A DNA stretch of 64,000 bases from Halomonas alkalicola (GCF_030704205.1 NZ_CP131913.1:3286001-3350000); one strand, 5' to 3'. Numbered from the stretch's first letter, positions 25,789 through 34,956 are shown. Program-made: numbers and translations. The notes: generated from the letters alone by a model not told the origin.

Positions 25789-26942
25789 GTCCCGAGGGCT
25801 TCGGCATGACGTCGGATGACTGGCCCCTGCACGGCGGGCGGCCGGGTCCGCTGCTGGCGCGCTTTGGGCTTGAGGATGACATGCCGCTGCTGGACGCCAG
25901 CGCCAACCTCAACCCCCTGGGGCCGCCGGCCTGGCTGGCCGGCTGGTTGGCAAAGCGGCTTCAGGGGGAGGCCAGCGAAGCGGCCCGCTACCCCGACCCC
26001 GACTACCGCGAGGCGCGTGAGGCCATCGCCGCCCATGAGCGGGTGGCCCCGGAGCAGGTGCTGCTGACCAACGGCGGCGCCGAGGCGATCTTCCTGGCTG
26101 CGGCCCTCCATGCCCGTGAGCGGCCCGGGGCGCCGGCGGCGATCGTCCAGCCCACCTTCGCCGAGTATGCCCGGGCCTGTGCGGCCCAGGGGCTGCCGGT
26201 CAGGTCTCTCCGCCTGGCGTCGCCGGACTTTCACCTCGATGTCGAGGCAATATCCGCGGGACTGGAAGAGGCGCGGCTGCTCTTCCTGTGCCGGCCCAAC
26301 AATCCTACGGCTACCCTGGTGCCTCGGGCCGACGTGGAGCGGCTGCTGGCGCTGACCGCCGCCAGGGGCTGCCGGCTGGTGGTGGACGAGGCCTTCGTGG
26401 ATTTCATCGGGGATGACAGCGAGGCGCTGACTCCGCTGCTCGCCGACCACTCGCACCTTGTGCTGCTGCGCTCGCTGACCAAGCACTTCACCCTGCCGGG
26501 GCTGCGCCTGGGCTATCTGCTGGCCGGTGCCGAGACGGTGGCGGCGGCCCGCGCCTGCCAGCCCGCCTGGAGCGTCAACGGCCTGGCCGCGGCGCTGGTG
26601 GTGCCGCTGCTGGCGGATCGCGACTTCGCCAGGCGCACCGAGGCCTGGCTCGCCGCCGAGCGGCCGCGGCTGGCGGCGGGGCTGCGTGCACTCGGCCTTC
26701 AGGTGGTGCCGAGCCGGGCCAACTTCTTCCTGGTTCGCCACCCGGGGGGGCGGTCGGCGACCCGTTGCTTGCTGCCGGCGCTGCTGCGCCGCGGCGTGCT
26801 GGTGCGTCATACCGAATCCTTTGCGGGGCTCGACGGCGGCTGGCTTCGCCTGGCCCTGAGTGACGCCGCGGCCAACGATCGCCTGCTGGCGGCCCTGGGC
26901 GCCGCCATGGCCGACATGGCACGGCCGGAGGCGGGCCGATGA
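25785..26942 (+). CDS. cobD: CobD, threonine-phosphate decarboxylase
   Basis: A PLP enzyme of the aminotransferase fold that decarboxylates threonine phosphate to aminopropanol phosphate (named CobC in Pseudomonas denitrificans). The 385-residue product has LLDASANLNPLGPP, the ENGGAE-type TNGGAEAIF, FLCRPNNPTATL, and the PLP lysine in RSLTKHFTLPGLRLGY. Its ATG overlaps the cbiB stop (ATGA), so it is translationally coupled to the gene using its product. Confidence 0.95.
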   Translation: MSPEGFGMTSDDWPLHGGRPGPLLARFGLEDDMPLLDASANLNPLGPPAWLAGWLAKRLQGEASEAARYPDPDYREAREAIAAHERVAPEQVLLTNGGAEAIFLAAALHARERPGAPAAIVQPTFAEYARACAAQGLPVRSLRLASPDFHLDVEAISAGLEEARLLFLCRPNNPTATLVPRADVERLLALTAARGCRLVVDEAFVDFIGDDSEALTPLLADHSHLVLLRSLTKHFTLPGLRLGYLLAGAETVAAARACQPAWSVNGLAAALVVPLLADRDFARRTEAWLAAERPRLAAGLRALGLQVVPSRANFFLVRHPGGRSATRCLLPALLRRGVLVRHTESFAGLDGGWLRLALSDAAANDRLLAALGAAMADMARPEAGR

Positions 26943-27496
26943 TCGCCTTCGTCAGCGGTGGCGCCCGCTCCGGCAAGAGCCGCCACGCCGAGGCGCTGGC
27001 CGGCGCGCTTCACGCCGAGCGCGGCGGCCGGCGCTGGTACCTGGCCACGGCGCGGGCCTCGGACGCCGAGATGGCCGCGCGCATCGCCCGCCACCGCCGC
27101 GAGCGCGATGACGGCTGGCATACCCTGGAGGCGCCCCTGGCCCTGGAGACCGCCCTGGCCGAGCTGGGGGAGGGCGACAGCGTGCTGCTCGACTGCCTGA
27201 CCCTGTGGGCCAGCCAGTGGCTCTATGCCGGCGGTGGCAGCGAGGCGGAGGGGGAGGCGATGCTGGTTCGGGTGATCGAGGCGGCTCGGGAAAGGGATAT
27301 TGCGCTGGTGGTGGTCTCCAACGACCTCAACGAGGACCTCCCTCCCGAGGACGCCGAGACCTGGCGTTACCTGGCCTTTCTGCAGCGGCTGCATGGCCGG
27401 CTGGCCCGGGAGGCCGACCGGGTCATCGAGGTGGTGGCCGGGTTGCCCATCGACTGGAAGCCTGCCGCAGAGCTCGACGAGGAGATCCTGCAATGA
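26939..27496 (+). CDS. cobU: CobU/CobP, adenosylcobinamide kinase / guanylyltransferase
   Basis: Phosphorylates adenosylcobinamide and then converts it to GDP-cobinamide. The 185-residue product has an intact Walker A (GGARSGKS, residues 7-14), the RIARHRRER stretch with the histidine that is guanylylated in the family, and DCLTLWASQWL. The later motif normally reading EVGxGxVP is replaced by NDLNEDLPPED. That motif is present in the degenerate paralogue at 28787. It overlaps cobD and cobS by 4 bases each. Confidence 0.93.
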   Translation: MIAFVSGGARSGKSRHAEALAGALHAERGGRRWYLATARASDAEMAARIARHRRERDDGWHTLEAPLALETALAELGEGDSVLLDCLTLWASQWLYAGGGSEAEGEAMLVRVIEAARERDIALVVVSNDLNEDLPPEDAETWRYLAFLQRLHGRLAREADRVIEVVAGLPIDWKPAAELDEEILQ

Positions 27497-28248
27497 GAGA
27501 CGCCCTTTTCGGGCTCGTGCTGGCCCTGCAGTTCCTGACCCGGATACCCCTGCCCGTGGCCTGTCCCTGGCATGCCGGCACCTGTCGCTGGGCGCTGCGC
27601 AGCTACCCCCTGGCGGGGCTGTTGATCGGCGCCGCCCTGGCGGCTCTGGCCACCCTGGGGCAGGGGCTGCCCACTCCGCTGCTGGCGCTGGCGCTGCTCA
27701 GCCTGTGGGTGGCCCTCACCGGCGGCCTGCACCTGGACCGCGTCATGGACGTGGCCGACGCGCTGGGCAGCAATGCGCCCCTGGAGAAGCGTTGGGCGAT
27801 CATGAAGGACAGCCAGGTGGGCAGCTTCGCGATCCTGGCCCTGGTGTTCCTGCTGGCCTGGAAGGGGGCGTTGATCTGGGCCCTGCTCGAGGCCGGGGCG
27901 AGCCCCTGGCTGTGGGTGGTGCTGCCGGCGCTGGCGCGCTTCGGGGCCCTCGCCCTGCTGCGCCTGGCACCCCTGGCGCGGCGCGAGGGGCTAGCCTGGA
28001 CCTGGCGGCAGCACCTGGCGCCGCGGGACCTCGGGCTTGCGCTGCTGCCGCTGCTGATCGTCTTCGGCTTTGTGCCGGGCGGTGTCTGGCTGCTCGGCGC
28101 CCTGTGCTTTTTTCTGTTTGTCTACGGCCTCGCCATGGTGCGGGCCTTCACCGGCATCAACGGCGATATCGTCGGTGCCGCCATCGAGGGAGGAGAACTA
28201 TGGCTGCTGTTCATCGCCTGGAGCTGGTGGTGTTTCGTCATGGCGTGA
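27493..28248 (+). CDS. cobS: CobS/CobV, adenosylcobinamide-GDP ribazoletransferase
   Basis: An inner-membrane enzyme that attaches alpha-ribazole (phosphate) to GDP-cobinamide, completing adenosylcobalamin. The 251-residue product has several membrane helices and the motifs ALQFLTRIPLP, GGLHLDRVMDVADALG and MKDSQVGSFAILAL, which carry the conserved acidic residues. It overlaps the preceding cobU by 4 bases and the next gene by 49 bases. Confidence 0.95.
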   Translation: MRDALFGLVLALQFLTRIPLPVACPWHAGTCRWALRSYPLAGLLIGAALAALATLGQGLPTPLLALALLSLWVALTGGLHLDRVMDVADALGSNAPLEKRWAIMKDSQVGSFAILALVFLLAWKGALIWALLEAGASPWLWVVLPALARFGALALLRLAPLARREGLAWTWRQHLAPRDLGLALLPLLIVFGFVPGGVWLLGALCFFLFVYGLAMVRAFTGINGDIVGAAIEGGELWLLFIAWSWWCFVMA

Positions 28249-28832
28249 CGCGCTGGAACCTTGACCGGCGCTACCAGGGCCAGCGCGACATCCCGCTGCT
28301 GCTGCCCGATGCCGTGCCGGACATGGACCGCTTGCGTGACCACCTGGCGGGCGAGACCTTCGACGCCCTGTACTGCAGCGACCTGACCCGCTGTCGGCAG
28401 ACCCTGGCCCATGTGCTGCCGGGGAGCGAAGGGGCGGCGTCCTTCGATGCGCGCCTGCGCGAGCTCGACTTCGGGGACTATGAGGGGCGCACCTGGGACG
28501 AGCTCAAGGACGATCCGCGCTATCGCGCCTGGGTCGACAGCGCCGGCATGCAGGCGCCGCCTGGCGGTGAGTCCGCCGACGATCTCTGGGCGCGCCTCAA
28601 AGCCTGGCTCGAGGGCGTGCTGGCCCAGGCCGCCGAGCAGGGGCATCGCCGCGTGCTGGCCGTGAGCCACGGCGGCGCCATCCGCGAGCTGCGTCGCCGC
28701 CTGGAGGCGACCGATTTCTGGGAGGGCGTCGTGGGCCAGGCCCAGGGGCGCCGCTTTGTGATCGAGAGCGAAAGAGGAGGCTGGCAATGCTGTGCATCAT
28801 CGGCGGTGCCTGCTCTGGCCGACGCGCCCTAG
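28200..28832 (+). CDS. cobC: Alpha-ribazole phosphatase, histidine phosphatase family
   Basis: Removes phosphate from alpha-ribazole phosphate or from cobalamin phosphate in nucleotide-loop assembly. The 210-residue protein has the catalytic RHG near residue 13 (VVFRHGVTRWN), DALYCSDLTRCRQT, ELDFGDYEG and the second histidine in AVSHGGAIRE. The ATG at 28200 has AGGAG just upstream, inside cobS, giving a 49-base overlap. It also overlaps the following gene by 46 bases. The enteric name cobC is used. Confidence 0.9.
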   Translation: MAAVHRLELVVFRHGVTRWNLDRRYQGQRDIPLLLPDAVPDMDRLRDHLAGETFDALYCSDLTRCRQTLAHVLPGSEGAASFDARLRELDFGDYEGRTWDELKDDPRYRAWVDSAGMQAPPGGESADDLWARLKAWLEGVLAQAAEQGHRRVLAVSHGGAIRELRRRLEATDFWEGVVGQAQGRRFVIESERGGWQCCASSAVPALADAP

Positions 28833-29215
28833 TCGCCGAGCGCTATCCGCAGGCGGTCTGGCATCGGCTGGAGCCGGGAGAGCCGCCCGCGGACTGGGCC
28901 GGCCGTGCGCCGTCGGGCGGTGTCCTGGTGATCACCGGCTGGGCGGAGTGGCTCAAGGCCCTGCTGGCCGCGACGGCCGATGACGAGGCCGTGCGCAGCG
29001 CCTGGCGGGCGCAGCTCTCGGCGCTGGACGAGCGGGAGCGAGAGGCGCAGGGCGAGGCGCTGCTGATCCTCGATGAGATGGGGTGTGGCATCGTGCCCAT
29101 GGCCGTTGAGGCACGCCGCCTGCGCGACCTCAACGGCTGGCTTGCCCAGGAGGTCGCTTCGCGCAGCCGAGCTGTCTGGCAGGTGCGCCATGGGCTTTGC
29201 AAGCAATTGAAATAG
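28787..29215 (+). CDS. Degenerate CobU-like protein
   Basis: A 142-residue protein that looks like CobU shortened and altered. The N-terminal P-loop reads GGACSGRR, where CobU has GGARSGKS, so the Walker A lysine and serine are both arginine. The histidine motif RHRxER is missing. The C-terminal part keeps the CobU stretch as EMGCGIVPMAVEARRLRDL. It begins within the previous gene (46-base overlap) and ends just before a riboswitch-controlled operon. Kinase activity is unlikely; a regulatory or partner role for the CobU at 26939 is possible. Confidence 0.7.
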   Translation: MLCIIGGACSGRRALVAERYPQAVWHRLEPGEPPADWAGRAPSGGVLVITGWAEWLKALLAATADDEAVRSAWRAQLSALDEREREAQGEALLILDEMGCGIVPMAVEARRLRDLNGWLAQEVASRSRAVWQVRHGLCKQLK

Positions 29216-29248
29216 AATGGCTTTAAGTCAGGCGTTCGACTTTCGACG

Positions 29249-29277
29249 TTGACCCCGGGGCCGCGGGTTGCTAGCGT
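29249..29277 (+). promoter_or_regulatory. Promoter of the btuB riboswitch leader
   Basis: TTGACC, a 17-base spacer and TAGCGT, placing transcription start near 29284, just before the riboswitch. Confidence 0.65.
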
Positions 29278-29283
29278 ACGCGC

Positions 29284-29512
29284 ACTCTCAGGTGCTGGCG
29301 GAGTGAGTGCCGCCAGGTAAACGGGAAGTCGGTGCGCGGTGCTCTTCTCAACCGCCCGCCAGTCCGACGCTGCCCCCGCAACGGTGATCGAGTCAAGAAC
29401 CGCCACTATCTTCAACGGTATGCCACTGTGCCCACGGCATGGGAAGGCGGCGGTTCAGCAGGACCTCCGGCATCACGCCAGGCCCTCGCTCGTCAGTCCG
29501 GAGACCGGCCCG
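29284..29512 (+). promoter_or_regulatory. Cobalamin riboswitch upstream of btuB
   Basis: The conserved pieces occur in the right order. They are ACGGGAAGTCGGTG (29321), the core GCTGCCCCCGCAACGGT (29369-29385), the B12 box TGCCACTG (29421-29428) with GGGAAGGCGG, and AGTCCGGAGACCGGCC (29495-29510). Binding of adenosylcobalamin should reduce btuB expression. The expression platform is probably translational (see the hairpin at 29625-29646). Confidence 0.93.
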
Positions 29513-29624
29513 AGAGCGCATGCCGAATCGCGGAGGGCGGTCATCAGGCAGGGCATCGACCGCTCCGTTCGCGCCGCTTCCCTTCCTTCTGTTCCTCTGC
29601 GCCGGCCCATAGAAAAAAGCTGGA

Positions 29625-29646
29625 CGCCGTGCGGGTGAGCACGGCG
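29625..29646 (+). promoter_or_regulatory. Hairpin immediately before the btuB ribosome-binding site
   Basis: A perfect 8-bp stem (CGCCGTGC and complement, 6-base loop) ends 4 bases before the AAGGG of btuB. Its position suits a riboswitch expression platform acting on translation initiation. Confidence 0.5.
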
Positions 29647-29661
29647 AAGCAAGGGACAGAC

Positions 29662-31518
29662 ATGAACACGACTTTTGCCTCCCGGGGCCTTGCGACCTTC
29701 GCACTGGCCACCCTGCCGCTGGCCATTCAGCCCGCTGAGCCTCAGCTCGAAGGCGCGGCCGACACCACCGCCGAGGCGGCACGCCTCAACCCCCTGGTGG
29801 TCACCGCCGCCCTGGCGCCGCGCACCGCCGATGAAACGCTCGCCTCCGTCACCGTGCTCGACGAGGCCACCCTGCGCCGCCAGGATCCGGCGAGCCTTCC
29901 CGACCTGCTGCGCGGCCAGCCGGGGGTAGACGTCACCTCCAACGGCAGCTTCGGCAAGAACAGCAGCGTCTATATCCGCGGCACCGGCAATGACCAGAAC
30001 GTCTTGCTGATCGACGGCATTCGTCTGCGCTCCGCCACTGCCGGCGGTGCCGCCTGGCAGTTCCTCGACCCGCGGATGTTCCAGCGCGCCGAGATCGTGC
30101 GTGGTCCTCTCGGCAGCCTCTATGGCGCCGATGCCATCGGCGGCGTGGTGCAGCTCTTTACCCCGGAAGGCGAGGAGGGGGACCCCCGACCGCGGGTCTC
30201 CGTGGGCGGCGGCTCCTTCAATACCCAGCGCTACAGCGCCAGCCTGGCCGGTGGCAGCGGCGGCACCCGCTACTACGTCGCCGGCAGCCGCTTCGACACC
30301 GATGGCACGCCTGTGCGCCGCGGGGGCGAGGACAAGGGCTACGACAACACCTCGGGCCTGGTGAGGCTCGCCCATACCTTCGACAGCGACGCCGAGGTGG
30401 GCCTGTTAGCGCTACGTGCTCGCGGCAATACCGAGTTCGACGGCGGTGAGTCCGACTTCGTCCAGCAGGTGGCGGGCATCTACGGTGAGCTGCCGGTAAC
30501 CGGGAACTGGCGTAGTCGTCTCACCCTCAGCGAAGCCAGGGACGAAAGCGATACTGTCCAGAGCTTTGGTGCCTCCACCTTCGATACCCGGACCCAAACG
30601 GCGCGCTGGGAAAACACCCTGGGTTTTGGCGTGCATGAACTGGTAGCCGGTGCCGAATACAGCGAAGACCGGGTCAGCAGCACGACCACCTATGACGAGA
30701 CGACTCGCGACAACGCCGCGGTCTTTGCCCAGGGGCTGCTGGACTTCTCCCCCTTCGCCGTTCAGGCCGCTCTGCGCTATGACGATAACCAGGCCTTCGG
30801 CGATGAGGTCACCGGCAGCCTGGCGCTGGGCTACGATCTGGACGATTCCCATACGTTGCGTGCCAGCTACGGAACGGCATTTCGTGCGCCGACTTTCAAC
30901 GATCTATATTGGCCATTCGAGGACTTCGGAGATTGGGGATCCTATCAGGGTAACCCTGACTTGCGGGCGGAGACCTCGTCCACCGTCGAAGTCGGTATAC
31001 GCGGTCAGTACCAAGCCTTTTACTGGGACCTGGCGGGTTACCAGAGTCATGTTGATGATCTGATCGCGACGGAAACCATCAATGGTGATAGTCGCCCGAC
31101 AAATATCAACGAGGCTCGCATCCGCGGTGTCGAACTGGCTGCCGGGGCCGAAATCGACGACTGGACCCTGGCGGCGGCGCTGACCTATGCCGATCCGGAA
31201 AATCGGAGTGGCCTCAATGCTGGCAATCGCATCCAGCGCCGGGCCAGTCAGAGCGCCCGCTTCGACGTGGATCGCGCACTGGGCGACTGGACGCTGGGAG
31301 GCTCCTGGATTCTGCAGGGTTACCGCTATGAGGATGCCGCCAATACTGATCGCCTTAACGGCTTCGGGCTGGTCAATCTGCGCGCCGGCTGGGACTTTGC
31401 GCCGATGTGGTCGGCTCGCCTGACTGTGGAGAATGCCCTGGACAAGGAGTACGAAACCGCGCGTGACTATATCAACGCCGGCCGTGCGGCCTTCGTGAGC
31501 GTTCACTTTGGCCAGTAG
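29662..31518 (+). CDS. btuB: BtuB, TonB-dependent cobalamin receptor
   Basis: An outer-membrane receptor importing corrinoids. The 618-residue precursor has a signal peptide, a TonB-box-like NPLVVTAAL near residue 50, a plug domain (DLLRGQPGVDVTSNGS, IYIRGT-type YIRGTGNDQNVLLIDG, AEIVRGPLGSLYGADAIGGV), and a barrel ending in FVSVHFGQ; the penultimate aromatic is unusual, but the length fits. It is directly behind a cobalamin riboswitch and overlaps btuF by 11 bases. Confidence 0.95.
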   Translation: MNTTFASRGLATFALATLPLAIQPAEPQLEGAADTTAEAARLNPLVVTAALAPRTADETLASVTVLDEATLRRQDPASLPDLLRGQPGVDVTSNGSFGKNSSVYIRGTGNDQNVLLIDGIRLRSATAGGAAWQFLDPRMFQRAEIVRGPLGSLYGADAIGGVVQLFTPEGEEGDPRPRVSVGGGSFNTQRYSASLAGGSGGTRYYVAGSRFDTDGTPVRRGGEDKGYDNTSGLVRLAHTFDSDAEVGLLALRARGNTEFDGGESDFVQQVAGIYGELPVTGNWRSRLTLSEARDESDTVQSFGASTFDTRTQTARWENTLGFGVHELVAGAEYSEDRVSSTTTYDETTRDNAAVFAQGLLDFSPFAVQAALRYDDNQAFGDEVTGSLALGYDLDDSHTLRASYGTAFRAPTFNDLYWPFEDFGDWGSYQGNPDLRAETSSTVEVGIRGQYQAFYWDLAGYQSHVDDLIATETINGDSRPTNINEARIRGVELAAGAEIDDWTLAAALTYADPENRSGLNAGNRIQRRASQSARFDVDRALGDWTLGGSWILQGYRYEDAANTDRLNGFGLVNLRAGWDFAPMWSARLTVENALDKEYETARDYINAGRAAFVSVHFGQ

Positions 31519-32434
31519 CGGCCAGCTCGGCGGGGCCCTTGGCCCCGCTGCCGTCTTCTGCGCCTCGCTTGGCCTCGCCCTCGCGGGGCTGGGCGCGAGC
31601 GAGGCGCGCGCCGACTCCCCCTGTGCCGTCGATGACCGCGGCCGCGAGGTCTGCCTGGACGCGCCGGCCAGCCGTATCGCCGCGCTCTCGCCCGGGGCCA
31701 CCGAGCTGACCTGGGCCGCCGGGGCAGGGGAGAAGGTGGTAGCGGTGGTGGCCTACAGCGACTATCCGCCTGAGGCCCGGGAGGTCCAATCGGTCGGCAG
31801 CCACACCCGCATGGACCTGGAAACCCTGCTGTCGCTCGCGCCGGATCTGGTGATCGGCTGGATCACCGGCAACCCGGCGGAGCAGCTCGAGACACTCGAG
31901 GCGCTGGGGCTGCCGGTGTTCATGATCGAGCCGCGCACCGTCGAGGGGGTCGCCACTGCCATCGAGCGGCTGGCACGCCTGGCCGGCAGCGAGGCGGCGG
32001 GCGACGCCGAGGCCGCCCGCTTCCGCGAGGGCATGGCGGAGCTCGCCGAGCGCCACGCCGAGGCCGAGCCGGTGTCGGTCTTCTATCAGGTGTGGGACGA
32101 GCCCCTGATGAGCGTCAACGACGAGCACCTGATCGGCCAGGTGGTGACCCTGTGCGGTGGCGTCAATGTCTTCGGTGAGCTCTCGCGGCTGGTGCCGCGC
32201 CTCGACGACGAGTCGGTGCTGGCCGCCGACCCCGAGGCGATCATCGCCGGCGGTATGGGCGAGGAGAACCGCCACTGGCTCGCCCACTGGGAGCAGTATC
32301 CGGGCCTGACTGCGGTCGCCAGCGACAATCTCTTCTTCGTGCCGCCCTCGCTGATCCAGCGGCCGACCCCGCGCCTGCTGGAGGGCAGCCGCATTCTCTG
32401 CGACAAGCTGGAGGTCGCGCGTGCCAGACGGTAG
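31508..32434 (+). CDS. btuF: BtuF, cobalamin-binding periplasmic protein
   Basis: A 308-residue substrate-binding protein of the helical-backbone class III type. It has a signal peptide to about residue 36 (AEARA-type cut before DSPC), the start of the fold at RIAALSPGATELTWAAGAG, YSDYPPEAREVQSVGS, and EALGLPVFMIEPRTVEG. The start appears to be TTG at 31508, inside the end of btuB, because no better start gives a full signal peptide. Its partners btuC and btuD follow directly. Confidence 0.92.
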   Translation: MASSGQLGGALGPAAVFCASLGLALAGLGASEARADSPCAVDDRGREVCLDAPASRIAALSPGATELTWAAGAGEKVVAVVAYSDYPPEAREVQSVGSHTRMDLETLLSLAPDLVIGWITGNPAEQLETLEALGLPVFMIEPRTVEGVATAIERLARLAGSEAAGDAEAARFREGMAELAERHAEAEPVSVFYQVWDEPLMSVNDEHLIGQVVTLCGGVNVFGELSRLVPRLDDESVLAADPEAIIAGGMGEENRHWLAHWEQYPGLTAVASDNLFFVPPSLIQRPTPRLLEGSRILCDKLEVARARR

Positions 32435-32443
32435 CCCCACTCG

Positions 32444-33412
32444 ATGCGACAGCTGAGCCTGCCCCTGGGCCTGCTGCTGGCGGCGGCGCTGGCGGCGCTG
32501 GCGCTGTCGGTCAGCGTCGGCAGTGTCGGCGTGGCGCCTGGCGAGCTGTGGGCGGTGCTCCGCGGCGGCGGCGAGGTCCTGCCGCGCACCCTCATCCTCG
32601 AGCTGCGGGTGCCGCGCTCGCTTGCGGCCTTCGCCGTCGGCGGCCTGCTGGCGGTAGCCGGTGCGCTGATGCAGGTGCTGCTGCGCAACCCCCTGGCCGA
32701 CCCCTATGTACTGGGACTCTCCGGCGGCGCCTCGGTGGGGGCGCTCGCCGCCATGCTGGGCGGCATGGGGGGGCTTATGATCTCCGGTTCGGCCTTCGGG
32801 GGCGCGCTGGCCTCGACCCTGCTGGTGTTCGGCCTGGCCCATGGCACCGGCAGCTGGACGCCGTCGCGGCTGCTGCTCACCGGGGTGGTGGTGGCCGCCG
32901 GCTGGGGGGCAGTGATCACCTTGATGCTGGCGGTGAGCCCCGCCGATCGTCTGCCCGGCATGCTCTACTGGCTGATGGGGGATCTCTCCTACGCGCGCAC
33001 CCCCTGGCCGGCGCTCGCCATGCTGCTGGCGATCTGTCTGCTGGTGGTGCCCATGGGGCGCAGCCTCAACGTGCTGGCCCGTGGGCCGCTCCAGGCGGCG
33101 GCGCTCGGCGTGGCGGTGCGGCCGCTGGAGTGGGTCATCTATGTGGCCGCCAGCCTGCTCACCGCCATGGCGGTGACCACCGCCGGCAGCATCGGCTTCG
33201 TGGGGCTGGTGGTGCCGCATATGCTGCGCCTGGTGCTGGGCAACGACCAGCGCCTGATCCTGCCGGCCTGCGCCCTGGCCGGCGGCACCCTGCTGGTGCT
33301 GGCCGATACCCTGGCGCGCACCCTGATCGCCCCGGAACAGCTGCCGGTAGGGGTGATCACCGCGCTGCTTGGCGTCCCCACCTTCCTCTACCTGCTCTAT
33401 CGGAGCCGCTGA
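32444..33412 (+). CDS. btuC: BtuC, cobalamin ABC transporter permease
   Basis: A 322-residue permease of the FecCD/BtuC family with about ten membrane helices. Typical stretches are [40 protein letters not shown] and GSIGFVGLVVPHMLRLVLG, the last forming the coupling region to the ATPase. It sits between btuF (9-base gap) and btuD (stop/start overlap). Confidence 0.94.
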   Translation: MRQLSLPLGLLLAAALAALALSVSVGSVGVAPGELWAVLRGGGEVLPRTLILELRVPRSLAAFAVGGLLAVAGALMQVLLRNPLADPYVLGLSGGASVGALAAMLGGMGGLMISGSAFGGALASTLLVFGLAHGTGSWTPSRLLLTGVVVAAGWGAVITLMLAVSPADRLPGMLYWLMGDLSYARTPWPALAMLLAICLLVVPMGRSLNVLARGPLQAAALGVAVRPLEWVIYVAASLLTAMAVTTAGSIGFVGLVVPHMLRLVLGNDQRLILPACALAGGTLLVLADTLARTLIAPEQLPVGVITALLGVPTFLYLLYRSR

Positions 33413-34179
33413 TGAGCCGTCTCGATATTCGAGAGCTGGTTGTCGACGTCCCCGGGCGCGCCGATGGACGGGCGCTGACGCTCTGCGTCGAACCCGGCCA
33501 GGTGTGGGGCGTGCTGGGGCCCAACGGAGCCGGCAAGACCACCCTGCTGCATACCCTGGCCGGGCTCAGGACGCCGCGCCGAGGGGAGGTGCTGCTCGAC
33601 GGCCGACCCCTCGCCACCCTGGGCCGCCGCCGGGTCGCCCAGCGGCTGGGGCTGGTATTCCAGGAGCGCCACGATGGCTTTCCCGCCACGGTGCGCGAGA
33701 CCGCCCTGATCGGCCGCCACCCCTGGCTGTCGCCCTGGCAGATGGAGGGCGGTGAAGACCTGCGCCTGGCCGAGGCGGCGCTGGCGCGGCTCGATGTCGA
33801 CCACCTGGCCGACCGCCTGGTCAGCACCCTCTCCGGCGGCGAGCGCCAGCGCCTGACCATCGCCACGGTGCTGACCCAGGCGCCGCACCTATGGCTGGCC
33901 GACGAGCCCACCAACCATCTCGACCTGCACCATCAGACCGAGGTCATGGCGCTGCTCGCCGGCGAGGCCGCCGCCGGCCGCGCGGTGATGATGTGCCTGC
34001 ACGACCTCAACCTGGCGGCGCGCTGGTGTGACCACCTGCTGCTGCTCTATCCCGACGGCGAGGCCTGCTGGGGCCCGGCGGACACCATGCTGGAGCCCGC
34101 GGCTCTGGAGCGGCTCTATGGCCAGCGCCTGGCCACCGCCTGGGTCGATGGCGCCCCGGTTTTTGTGCCCGCCAGGTAA
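33412..34179 (+). CDS. btuD: BtuD, cobalamin ABC transporter ATPase
   Basis: A 255-residue ABC ATPase with Walker [10 protein letters not shown] (residues 36-44), Q-loop FQERHD, signature LSGGE near residue 140, Walker [13 protein letters not shown] and switch CLHDLN. Its start codon overlaps the btuC stop. It faces another ABC ATPase gene tail-to-tail with only 12 bases between them, and no terminator is visible in that space. Confidence 0.94.
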   Translation: MSRLDIRELVVDVPGRADGRALTLCVEPGQVWGVLGPNGAGKTTLLHTLAGLRTPRRGEVLLDGRPLATLGRRRVAQRLGLVFQERHDGFPATVRETALIGRHPWLSPWQMEGGEDLRLAEAALARLDVDHLADRLVSTLSGGERQRLTIATVLTQAPHLWLADEPTNHLDLHHQTEVMALLAGEAAAGRAVMMCLHDLNLAARWCDHLLLLYPDGEACWGPADTMLEPAALERLYGQRLATAWVDGAPVFVPAR

Positions 34180-34191
34180 CCCCTGGCTATC

Positions 34192-34956
34192 TCAGAGGGC
34201 GTGGCGAAAACGCAGGATCCGGCCCTGGTCCCCGGGGTCATCGAGAAAGTCCGCCTGCACGCCGAAGGTGCGGCGCAGCCGCTCGACGGTGAGGACCCGC
34301 TCGGGTGGGCCGATATCCACCAGGCGGCCGGCCTCCATCACCCCGATGCGATCACAGGACATGGCCTGGTTGAGGTCGTGCAGGGCGATCACCACCGTGA
34401 CCGGTAGCCGCCCGACCAGTTGCAGGATCGACAGCTGGTGGCGGATATCCAGGTGGTTGGTGGGCTCGTCGAGCAGCAGGATCCTCGGCCGCTGGGCCAG
34501 GGCCCGGGCGATATGCACCCGCTGGCGCTCGCCGCCGGAGAGGGTGTGCCAGAGACGCCCCGCCAGGTGCCCCATATCGACGTCGTCGAGGGCCTGGCCG
34601 ACGATGGCATCATCTTCGTCGGACCAGGGGCGCAGCGGCGAGAGGAAGGGCGTTCGGCCCAGGGCGACCACCTGGCGAACCACCACCCGGTCGAGGGTCT
34701 CCGCCTGCTGTTCGACGAAGGCGATGGCGCGGGCGATCTCCCGCTGGCGCATCCGCCGCATCGGCCGGTCATCTACCAGCACGCGCCCGCGCTTCGGCCG
34801 GCGCAGCCCGGCCAGGACCCGCAGCAGGGTGCTCTTGCCCGAGCCATTCGGGCCGATCAACCCGAAGGTCTCCCCGGGGGCCACCGCGAGGCTGACGTCG
34901 TTCAGCAAGCGGTGCCCCTGGACCGTCCAGTCGATGTTTTCGGCGGTCAGTCTCAT
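34192..34956 (-). CDS. ABC transporter ATPase of a second FecCD-type importer
   Basis: A 254-residue ATPase with Walker [10 protein letters not shown] (35-43), the LSGGE signature, Walker [13 protein letters not shown] and switch IALHDLN. It belongs to the iron-siderophore/cobalamin class. It overlaps its permease gene by 4 bases, and the substrate-binding protein gene is further upstream, so this is a complete three-gene importer. The substrate is not decided by the ATPase. Its placement inside the B12 island suggests a corrinoid, cobalt chelate or related molecule. Confidence 0.9.
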   Translation of the reverse strand: MRLTAENIDWTVQGHRLLNDVSLAVAPGETFGLIGPNGSGKSTLLRVLAGLRRPKRGRVLVDDRPMRRMRQREIARAIAFVEQQAETLDRVVVRQVVALGRTPFLSPLRPWSDEDDAIVGQALDDVDMGHLAGRLWHTLSGGERQRVHIARALAQRPRILLLDEPTNHLDIRHQLSILQLVGRLPVTVVIALHDLNQAMSCDRIGVMEAGRLVDIGPPERVLTVERLRRTFGVQADFLDDPGDQGRILRFRHAL

